A model generated the notes under the pieces. That model did no database searches and was not told the DNA's origin. It was given only the letters and a program-made list of their open reading frames with translations. Made by a program: the position numbers and the translations under genes. Below are positions 1-5,885 of a DNA stretch of 7,106 nt, one piece after another (position 1 is the first letter of the stretch; the number at the start of each line of letters is the position of its first letter). Origin of the DNA: Bdellovibrio sp. (GTDB taxonomy: Bacteria; Bdellovibrionota; Bdellovibrionia; Bdellovibrionales; Bdellovibrionaceae); the NCBI GenBank assembly GCA_017745015.1, contig JAGIAF010000180.1, positions 1 to 7,106 on the forward strand, written 5' to 3'.

Positions 1-3000
1 ATGATTGGAAGCCCGTTCACTCAGTTAAAACGGGAACCTTTATCTTTACAATTAAAGATAATCATGGCGGCGCGGCTTCGCCAGTAAGTTTAAGTTTCAC
101 GGCTCAAGACCGTAATACGAAACCCTGCTTAACTACGCCAAACAATACAAATATAGCAACAACTGTCAATTACCTCACTGCGGGTGCAAGCTTTAATATT
201 ACCAGTGCCGACAAGGATGGTGGTGGTTTGTGGATCGAGGCCTTCGGCTTTACCGCAAATAGCAGCTTTGATCTCATAAAAAATCTGCGTGACTGTTCAA
301 CTAGCACTCCAATTGTTTTGAAGCAAAACATTGCTCAGACCGAACCCACATTCAGAAAAAACTCTGGAACGATGTGTATCAGTCCACGTTATTCAACGGA
401 TTGGTGGGATGGTGCAGGATATGTCATATTCCAAAGATCCAGCTCCTTGACGGGACGTCCAACAGCCAACACGACGATTAAAAAAGGAACTGTATTAACA
501 TCTACAACTGCGGGATATGTCCAACAGTTTCAAACATATATGGATGTAACGGTTCTGCCACAAGACTACATCTTATATGTTCCAGTGATTGCTTTAAATA
601 CCAACGCTCCTGCCGGTAAGCTCACGGTCACTTCTCTGGCTGGCTATACAGTAACAAATGCTTCGGCCATCGATAACAGGGGATCGGTGACATTCACACG
701 TGCTGTGGCAACGACAGTGGGTAGCATTCCGGCTGGTACAATTGTGAAAACAGCTGAATCTTCAGTTGCTCCCTTCGTTCCAAGTATTCAGTTTGAGGTT
801 CCCGCGGATGTTTCTCTTCCAATTGGAACATTTAGTGTAACGATTCCGGTATGGAGAATTATTACTGAGCTTCCAGCAAGCACGGCACTGACGATCACTT
901 CATGGGGCAGTGGGGCATCGGCAGACCAGACGGGTTTCCCGTTTACTGCAAAAACGGTCACTAAATTAACAAACTACAATGAGTCTGCGTTGTTTGCGGA
1001 GCCGACTTTCCCTGATACGGGCAGAAAATTTACGGTCCGGGCCTTAGACGGCGATAAGCCGGCGGCGAACGCAATTAATGCTTTTGTCGATCCGTTGCCT
1101 GCGGGAGCGGGTACCATAACAATGACTCACTCTGCGTTTGATTTGGAAGGACGAATCAATTTCGCCCGTAAAAATGCAACAACGGCACTGACGTTACCTG
1201 CGGGAACGAAATTGACGACTTCTATTCGTACTCAATATGAAACGTTAGACGATATCGTCTTCCCTGCGACAGCGGCAACAGTAACAACCACGATAAGTGA
1301 TAAATGGGTTCGTCGTATCAACTATATTGGCGCTCCGACTTCGCGGGACTTTACAGTGACAACGTCACATTTAAATACCCCGGCGAAACTGGTTTCAGAC
1401 CCGTTGATTCAAGCATATGAAGGATCTGATCTGACAAATGGAACCGTGGAAGTTTCCGACAGCGCTTCGGAAATTCCTAATCCATATTATACGTCGTCAG
1501 AATATTGGTATCCGATTGATCGTCGCGATACATTCTCCTATGAAATTGCTACTTCGGGTGCAGCTCCGGCGGGAACATGGGAATTCTGTCGTCAAACCGG
1601 AGCGGTAGGATCAACATGTAGCAAGTGTTTGCCGACGTCGACTTCAAATTACCTGACGCAAAATCCGAGCTCGGGTCGAACATATTTTAATACCAATAGG
1701 TGTTACTTGCGCTATCGTCCTGTCGCTGCGGATTTGTCGGGAACTTTCTCGTTCAAGCTGACGGTGCATGAGAACTATAACCGAACGAATGCTAATGTTC
1801 CGACAGCATATTCAGCGAAGAGCACATGGACGACAAATTTGACTCTGGTGGTGAACGAGGTCAATCATGCGCCAGTTCTGACCAACAGTTCTTTTGCCGC
1901 GTATGGTGCGGGCCAAGGAAGTGTTTATACGAACCCGATTGTATTGGGAGATTACTCTGAAGGTACCAGCGGCTTTTATAATATCTATACAACCGATTCC
2001 AATAAAGGTGCGGATCTTAAGACCGTTAACTTCGAATTGGATTCTCAGGTGTATGACCTAAAATCCAATACTTGGAGAGCGCGTCCGGCAGGTCTTTCTG
2101 TCACCGTTGATAAAGTTGAAGATTTAACGGCAAGTGCCGGAAGTAAAACCACTGCGCGAATTACTTGGAATCCTACAGACCAAGAGTCTAAGCAGTTCTC
2201 GGGCTCGGCTGGTTTGATTGTCAAGATGAAGATCTACGATGCGAAGACTTCTCCGGATCTGACTCAAACGATTTATGGTTATTATAAAGTTCGACTTATA
2301 AATAAAAATCAGATTCCGTCCATTACGACGATGGCCACGGATAATAAGGTCAAAGTGTTCGCAGACACATACGTTAAAAAAGAGTTCTATCTCTACGATA
2401 ACGATGCCTACGTTCCACAGGGTGGATCATTCTCGACATTATTGACGGCTTGTCGCGACAGTAATGGGAATGCTCTTCAACATGCGACTTTGGATTCTGG
2501 TTCCACGGATCCATATATATGCCATGCCACTGCTGCGACATTCGCTGCAGAGGTGACGACATATGATCCAACTTACGATAGAAATAAAGCGGTCAGTCCT
2601 TGCTTTGTTGGCGGGGTGCTGAACGAGGACCTCGCTGTTCCTAAATTCAGCCCGGTAGGGTCGCCTGAGGTGGTCTCGGGAGTTCTTCGTCAGAAATATC
2701 AGATGGAATGGTGTCCTCAGCGTGGTCACATCGGTGTGTTCACGGGTGAGTTGGATGTAAATGACAATGGTGACGTGGATCGTGATGGTGTTGCACTTGC
2801 CAGAGCTGTAAGTTCTACGCCGGTTCAGTTGACGGTGGTAGCTCCTGTCTTCTTGCTCAGTCCTCGTGTTAACATCAGCAATATACCAACTCACTATATG
2901 CCACAGACAGCTGCGGGTCTGGCAAATAATCCATTCCGTTATGAAGTGATAGCGAATAATTCGCAGAAGAATACGTTGCAATATTCGCTTCTGAATTCTC

Positions 3001-4694
3001 CAGGAACTTGTGGTCAATCTTATGGTATGTGTATTGATCCATTGACGGGTGTGATTCAGTGGATCCCGAACTTTTCAACGGACATTACGCCTAATGGCGG
3101 TGTGGGAACTTTAGTTCGAGTTCAAGTGCTTGACACCGTGACGGGCGAGACAGACGCGGCGCACTTCTATTTGAATGTGCAAAGTTCACTTTCACCGTTC
3201 GAGCAGCCTCCGGTTATCAATTCAGTGATTCCATCGGGAACTTCTGTTCTGGTTTCAGAGAAAACGCCCATGACATTCTCTGTGTCAGCGTCTGATCCCA
3301 ATGCGAACGATATCTTGTTTTATCGTTGGTACGTGAATGACGAACTTCGTTCCGATGAAGGTGCAAGCTTCACATTTAAGCCTCTTGATACAGACGGTTC
3401 CGTAGATCCAGACGGCAGTGGACCTAAAAAGGCCGGAGAGTTTACCATTCGCGTTGAAGTTACTGACGGTAATTATATGGTCTCTCGTAGTTGGGACGTG
3501 AAAATCCGCAATACATATTTGCTGGGTGATTCGATATTTGACTTAATAAGCGCTCGTTCTGAAAGCTTGCCTCCAATCACTCCAACGGGGTTAAGTTGGG
3601 TAGGGGAAATTCCCTACGGCCTTGCGATCGGTAACGGCTATCAAGACCATTTGATTATCGTTGGTAACTACATGTCCGGCGTGTTCACGAAACATTTCCT
3701 GTGGGACTTGTTAACAGTGAACGGAACACCGCCGAAGCCGAATGGAACTTTGGCGATGCCGCCATGGAATTTTACAGAAGACTTACCTTGGCTGACGGGC
3801 ACGTCCACTCATCGTGTGGCGATCAACCCAGTGGGGACTACTTACGATATGTTGATGACGTCGCAAGCAGCGCGCAGCGGACCATTTGGTTTAACAACAG
3901 AGGCCCTGCATATCTTGAATACCGATTTAACATCGCTGACTTTGAGCGGTAATAATAAGTGTTCGGGTGACTGTCCTACACAGCTTTATACAAGCAGCTA
4001 TTATACGGATACACGCATCACGGCATCGATGGACTCTGCTTACGTATTCTATGCTTCCGATGCAGGTAACGTTCTTAATTACGATTATTTGACTCCGTCG
4101 AACCCGACAACGGTTTACAGTTTCGGTACGGCGAAAATCACCGGTATGACATTGAATCGTGCTATCGATCGCTTGTATGTAACGACTCAGCAAATTTCAC
4201 CATCGATTTCACATAAGATTTATGTGTTTAACGTGGCTCCGGCTCGCAGTGGTGCCGTGCCTACGTTAGTCACATCATTGAACGTCTTCGATGGCGTCGT
4301 AGGTCACGAAGATTGCAAACCATCAGATATCGTTTTCGACTCGACGACCAACCGTGTATTCGCACTTCTAAGCGGTACCGGCGGTGTCGTGACGTTCCCA
4401 GACAGTTCTTCCACGACGCCGACAACGGCGAGCATGGAATTTATTGGTGTTAATGAATTGAATTCATCTCCATTCGACGTGCCGGGAACGGGACGACGTT
4501 TGGTGATTCGTGCTGAGGACCGCTTGTTGATTGGAACGATGGAAGGTGCCAATCAGGTATTTACAGTGGATCTGACGGATAATCACGTCTATGTCAGTGC
4601 GACTCAAGATCCGATCACAAGTATTGCGTCCTATCAATCAGGACAAATACTTTTGATCAGCAGAAGTAAGGGAAAGGTATATAAAGCGAAATAG
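1..4694 (+). CDS. Giant multidomain surface protein (Ig/cadherin-like, baseplate-J-like repeats, C-terminal beta-propeller), 5' partial
   Basis: The frame is open from the left edge (first complete codon at 3) to TAG at 4692-4694, giving 1563 residues with no stop, so the true start is outside the window; the TTG at 228 is internal. Seen in order: the tail of an Ig/cadherin-like domain ending near DRNTKP (111-125); a second such domain to about 407; three degenerate PAGT-type repeats (408-1322); three Cys-containing cadherin/Ig-like domains (1398-2843) separated by N-x-P linkers such as VNHAPV (1860) and NKNQIPSI (2301); a He_PIG-like domain (2913-3182); a PKD-like domain (3207-3509); and a beta-propeller (about 3612-4691). 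Composition is rich in Thr, Ser, Asn and beta-formers, typical of extended extracellular proteins. No membrane segment, sortase signal or C-terminal barrel is seen, and the chain ends in KGKVYKAK. Role is inferred as adhesion or surface recognition, with no catalytic motif recognised. It abuts the next gene with no gap. Confidence is high for a real gene and moderate for the domain names. Confidence 0.93.
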   Translation, partial: DWKPVHSVKTGTFIFTIKDNHGGAASPVSLSFTAQDRNTKPCLTTPNNTNIATTVNYLTAGASFNITSADKDGGGLWIEAFGFTANSSFDLIKNLRDCSTSTPIVLKQNIAQTEPTFRKNSGTMCISPRYSTDWWDGAGYVIFQRSSSLTGRPTANTTIKKGTVLTSTTAGYVQQFQTYMDVTVLPQDYILYVPVIALNTNAPAGKLTVTSLAGYTVTNASAIDNRGSVTFTRAVATTVGSIPAGTIVKTAESSVAPFVPSIQFEVPADVSLPIGTFSVTIPVWRIITELPASTALTITSWGSGASADQTGFPFTAKTVTKLTNYNESALFAEPTFPDTGRKFTVRALDGDKPAANAINAFVDPLPAGAGTITMTHSAFDLEGRINFARKNATTALTLPAGTKLTTSIRTQYETLDDIVFPATAATVTTTISDKWVRRINYIGAPTSRDFTVTTSHLNTPAKLVSDPLIQAYEGSDLTNGTVEVSDSASEIPNPYYTSSEYWYPIDRRDTFSYEIATSGAAPAGTWEFCRQTGAVGSTCSKCLPTSTSNYLTQNPSSGRTYFNTNRCYLRYRPVAADLSGTFSFKLTVHENYNRTNANVPTAYSAKSTWTTNLTLVVNEVNHAPVLTNSSFAAYGAGQGSVYTNPIVLGDYSEGTSGFYNIYTTDSNKGADLKTVNFELDSQVYDLKSNTWRARPAGLSVTVDKVEDLTASAGSKTTARITWNPTDQESKQFSGSAGLIVKMKIYDAKTSPDLTQTIYGYYKVRLINKNQIPSITTMATDNKVKVFADTYVKKEFYLYDNDAYVPQGGSFSTLLTACRDSNGNALQHATLDSGSTDPYICHATAATFAAEVTTYDPTYDRNKAVSPCFVGGVLNEDLAVPKFSPVGSPEVVSGVLRQKYQMEWCPQRGHIGVFTGELDVNDNGDVDRDGVALARAVSSTPVQLTVVAPVFLLSPRVNISNIPTHYMPQTAAGLANNPFRYEVIANNSQKNTLQYSLLNSPGTCGQSYGMCIDPLTGVIQWIPNFSTDITPNGGVGTLVRVQVLDTVTGETDAAHFYLNVQSSLSPFEQPPVINSVIPSGTSVLVSEKTPMTFSVSASDPNANDILFYRWYVNDELRSDEGASFTFKPLDTDGSVDPDGSGPKKAGEFTIRVEVTDGNYMVSRSWDVKIRNTYLLGDSIFDLISARSESLPPITPTGLSWVGEIPYGLAIGNGYQDHLIIVGNYMSGVFTKHFLWDLLTVNGTPPKPNGTLAMPPWNFTEDLPWLTGTSTHRVAINPVGTTYDMLMTSQAARSGPFGLTTEALHILNTDLTSLTLSGNNKCSGDCPTQLYTSSYYTDTRITASMDSAYVFYASDAGNVLNYDYLTPSNPTTVYSFGTAKITGMTLNRAIDRLYVTTQQISPSISHKIYVFNVAPARSGAVPTLVTSLNVFDGVVGHEDCKPSDIVFDSTTNRVFALLSGTGGVVTFPDSSSTTPTTASMEFIGVNELNSSPFDVPGTGRRLVIRAEDRLLIGTMEGANQVFTVDLTDNHVYVSATQDPITSIASYQSGQILLISRSKGKVYKAK
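408..1322 (+). repeat. Three degenerate baseplate-J-like protein repeats within the giant protein
   Basis: Three units share the pattern G-x-[VI]-x-F-x-R, about 12-20 residues, [IL]PAGT or a variant, V/L-x-T-S, a short loop with an aromatic residue, and then two hydrophobic strands. Unit 1 (about 408-626) has GYVIFQR, KKGTVLTS and YVPVIALN..PAG. Unit 2 (about 675-905) has GSVTFTR, IPAGTIVKT and FSVTIPV. Unit 3 (about 1143-1322) has GRINFAR and LPAGTKLTTS. The IPAGT...T...F...VPV.A...PAG order is typical of repeats in phage baseplate J / gp47-type proteins. This resemblance is by eye. A generic bacterial Ig-like fold is the alternative. The repeats are diverged at DNA level, so they are old protein duplications. 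Confidence 0.5.
1398..2843 (+). other. Region of three cadherin/Ig-like domains with paired cysteines
   Basis: Domain a (1398-1862) has four Cys (codons at 1587, 1617, 1626, 1701) and ends in CYLRYRP..ADLSGTFSFKL, the usual closing strand pattern of bacterial cadherin-like domains, followed by the linker VNHAPV. Domain b (1863-2297) has no Cys and contains ARITWNPTD, a similar 'x-I-x-W-x-P-T' strand, and closes before NKNQIPSI. Domain c (2298-2843) has four Cys (2451, 2520, 2601, 2712), the strand YQMEWCP and an Asp-rich loop. Domain limits are estimated from linkers and closing strands, not from a profile search. Confidence 0.55.
2754..2789 (+). other. Asp-rich, calcium-loop-like motif (DVNDNGDVDRDG)
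   Basis: The 12-residue loop has D, N, N, G, V and D at positions 1, 3, 5, 6, 8 and 9, as in EF-hand or dockerin calcium loops. Position 12 is Gly rather than Glu/Asp, so it is not a canonical EF-hand. Acidic loops like this often bind calcium between extracellular beta domains. Binding is inferred. Confidence 0.4.
2913..3182 (+). other. He_PIG-like putative Ig domain
   Basis: The segment contains an opening FRYEV strand, LQYSLLNSPGTC, then MCIDPLTGVIQWIPNF. This follows the family pattern 'Y-x-L-x-x-x-P-x-G-x-x-I-D-x-x-T-G-x-I-x-W-x-P'. It closes with VRVQVLDT and AHFYLNV. Two Cys (3009, 3030) are seven residues apart and could form a disulfide. This is the most recognisable Ig-like unit in the protein. 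Confidence 0.7.
3207..3509 (+). other. PKD/Ig-like domain with Asp-rich loop
   Basis: It starts at PPVINSVIPSG and contains MTFSVSASDPNANDILFYRWYVN, a strand-loop-strand typical of PKD/Ig-like domains ('F-x-V-x-A-x-D-x-x-x-x-x-x-x-Y-x-W'). It ends with FTIRVEVTDG and SWDVKI. Between them lies an Asp/Gly-rich loop, DTDGSVDPDGSG (3387-3422), suggestive of calcium binding. It connects the Ig-like stalk to the propeller. Confidence 0.6.
3612..4691 (+). other. C-terminal beta-propeller region, seven blade-like motifs
   Basis: Seven segments repeat a strand pair of the form 'x-x-[IVL]-x-[IVFL]-x-x-x-x-x-x-x-[LVY]-[YVF]-[VAI]': PYGLAIGNG (3612), HRVAINPVG (3810), TRITASMDS (4011), ITGMTLNRAIDRLYVTT (4137), PSDIVFDSTTNRVFALLS (4323), RLVIRAEDRLLIGT (4497) and ITSIASYQSGQILLIS (4614). 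Several are followed by a 'V-x-x-x-D/N' strand, for example KIYVFNV and QVFTVDL. This is the pattern of YVTN/NHL-type propellers, usually ligand- or protein-binding platforms. Blade spacing is irregular, about 40-65 residues. A KCSGDC pair (3960-3974) sits between blades 2 and 3. Confidence 0.6.
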
Positions 4695-4697
4695 ATG
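4670..4697 (+). promoter_or_regulatory. Zero-gap stop/start junction (TAG-ATG), translational coupling
   Basis: The TAG of the giant protein (4692-4694) is immediately followed by the ATG of the barrel gene (4695), in the same reading frame. The only purine-rich stretch resembling a Shine-Dalgarno, GGGAAAGG at 4670-4677, is about 17 bases upstream of ATG, farther than normal. Initiation probably depends on ribosomes terminating at the TAG. The next in-frame Met (4734) would cut the signal peptide in half, which supports 4695 as the start. Confidence 0.6.
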
Positions 4698-5885
4698 AGA
4701 AGGACTCTCTGGCTCCTGGTGACGGCAACATGGATGTTCCTCCTGACAAGCGAAGCGTTTGCAAGCAGTTGGATCAATATCGACTTCATCAGAAAAAATG
4801 CAGTACCTATTCGTCGTATGAACGACGATGTGTTGATATTGCCTCGCACGAATCGCGTGCGAGTCGGGGATCTTATTGTCATTTTGCGTGTCCGAGGGGA
4901 TGACGTCGAGGTTATCGCTCGAGGCGCTGTCGAAAGCGTTCAGGATAACGAGCTGCTTGCCACCCTGGAAGGACCTTCGATTACCAAGATGCCCAAGGCA
5001 AAAGACTTGGTTGTGAGCCTTTCTAAACTTAAAGCACAAGATCCAGATGCTCCAATTCCGGAGGCTCCAGGATCGCTCTTTAGTGAAAAACCGGAACCTT
5101 ATGAGCCGGGGTATATGGTTCTTGAAGCGGGTCCTTACAATGGCCATTTTGAAAGTCAGTCCCCTAATAATGCCAATCAATATAAGATCTATGATTTCAA
5201 ATTCGTAGAAACTCACTTCCTTTGGTATGTGGACTTTCTATGGCGTTACGGGATTGAATATCAAACTTCCGGTGGAAATATTCCTTTAAAGTCCTACAAC
5301 CGTGAAGAGCAACCTACGACGGCGAAAGAGACGCGAATAGCTTTGCACTATCGCTTGTTGCCCGTGTGGAAAGAGCTGCGCCCGACCTTGAAGCTGATGT
5401 CGTTTAAGAGTGAGTTCCAAACCACGAATGATGATGAGTATGTGGTGTCATCAAGTGCTTCGGGCATCGGCCTGGGCGTAAATCTGCATTATCTTTTTGG
5501 TGATAACTTGTACAAAAAAGACAAAGGCTTCGGTTGGAGCTTTAATCGTATCTATGCCGATTTCGGATATTTCCCTTCCTATTCGGTTTCAGATACGGGC
5601 GTACAACGTGGAACAAGTTCCTCAGGCACTATGATGGAATTTAAAGTCGGGGCGACGGCGTTGTTTTATTGGAGCGCGATCCCTTGGATTAAAAGGTATT
5701 CGTTGGATATCAGCTATGGAATGTACCAATCGCAAGTCACCTTCAGTGGAGATGTGAAGAATGCGGCGGATGGTGTTTATGATATTCCACCAGGACAGAC
5801 TTATAGTGAAAGTCAGACATATCTGAAGGTTATGTTCGGCTTAAGATTAGATGATCTCCTCAGTAAAGTGATGAAGCCACGATGA
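4695..5885 (+). CDS. Predicted outer-membrane beta-barrel protein with N-terminal small beta domain
   Basis: The 396-residue product starts with a clear Sec signal peptide: MRR, a hydrophobic core (residues 5-18) and AFA|SS cleavage after about residue 23. Residues about 24-110 form a soluble beta-rich unit with RVRVGDLIVILRV, then arginine-glycine and D-rich turns and KAKDLVVSLSK, resembling SH3-like or FlgT-C-like small barrels ('V-x-V-G-D-x-[IV]'). A Pro/Glu-rich linker follows (about 116-139). Residues about 140-387 alternate polar and hydrophobic residues in strands with many aromatics, for example FLWYVDFLWRYGIEY, RIALHYRL, IGLGVNLHYLF, MMEFKVGATALFYW, YSLDISYGMY and TYLKVMFGLRL, as expected for an outer-membrane barrel of roughly 10-12 strands. 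The end, VMKPR, lacks the classical terminal aromatic. No named family is recognised. Position between a giant surface protein and a VWA protein suggests an anchor, porin-like or export partner (inference). Confidence 0.9.
   Translation: MRRTLWLLVTATWMFLLTSEAFASSWINIDFIRKNAVPIRRMNDDVLILPRTNRVRVGDLIVILRVRGDDVEVIARGAVESVQDNELLATLEGPSITKMPKAKDLVVSLSKLKAQDPDAPIPEAPGSLFSEKPEPYEPGYMVLEAGPYNGHFESQSPNNANQYKIYDFKFVETHFLWYVDFLWRYGIEYQTSGGNIPLKSYNREEQPTTAKETRIALHYRLLPVWKELRPTLKLMSFKSEFQTTNDDEYVVSSSASGIGLGVNLHYLFGDNLYKKDKGFGWSFNRIYADFGYFPSYSVSDTGVQRGTSSSGTMMEFKVGATALFYWSAIPWIKRYSLDISYGMYQSQVTFSGDVKNAADGVYDIPPGQTYSESQTYLKVMFGLRLDDLLSKVMKPR
4843..4863 (+). repeat. GC-rich inverted repeat (8-bp stem, 5-nt loop) within the barrel gene
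   Basis: CTCGCACG and CGTGCGAG are perfect reverse complements separated by AATCG. The transcript could form a stable hairpin about 150 nt into the barrel gene. No T-run follows, so it is not an intrinsic terminator. It encodes the PRTNRVRV stretch. One such stem is expected by chance in a window of this size, so function is doubtful. Confidence 0.5.
5882..5885 (+). promoter_or_regulatory. ATGA stop/start overlap coupling the barrel and VWA genes
   Basis: The ATG of the VWA gene (5882-5884) overlaps the TGA of the barrel gene (5883-5885). This four-base overlap is typical of translationally coupled operon partners. No strong Shine-Dalgarno is present; only AGTAAAG (5862-5868) and GATGAAG (5870-5876) lie upstream. 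The start is fixed by the signal peptide, which begins immediately after it. Confidence 0.75.

Noticed and set aside
1..87. ATG at the first base opening a 28-codon frame ending in TAA at 85-87
   Set aside because: It lies in a different frame from the long open frame that starts at position 3 and runs uninterrupted to 4694. It has no upstream context and no recognisable product.
228..230. TTG as a possible start of the giant protein
   Set aside because: The frame is open to the left edge, and the upstream translation continues the same Ig/cadherin-like style (for example FTIKDNHGGAASP and DRNTKP). It is an internal Leu codon.
881..1193. 12-base repeat ACGGCACTGACG at 882-893 and 1182-1193
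   Set aside because: It encodes similar Thr-Ala-Leu-Thr stretches but at non-equivalent positions of the PAGT repeats. It is best explained by codon preference in Thr/Ala-rich sequence.
1247..1260. 14-bp perfect palindrome AGACGATATCGTCT
   Set aside because: It is inside coding sequence. One palindrome of this length is close to chance expectation in 7 kb, and no second copy was noticed, so it is not called an operator.
2439..3017. 192-codon open frame on the minus strand
   Set aside because: It lies wholly inside the giant protein's coding frame. Its translation is Arg/Ile/His-rich with no domain pattern, so it is an antisense shadow.
3701..3952. 83-codon plus-strand frame inside the giant protein
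   Set aside because: It overlaps the propeller coding frame completely and has no independent support.
4638..5216. 192-codon open frame on the minus strand across the giant protein/barrel junction
   Set aside because: It is antisense to two well-supported genes, has no recognisable motif, and its composition is that of a shadow frame.
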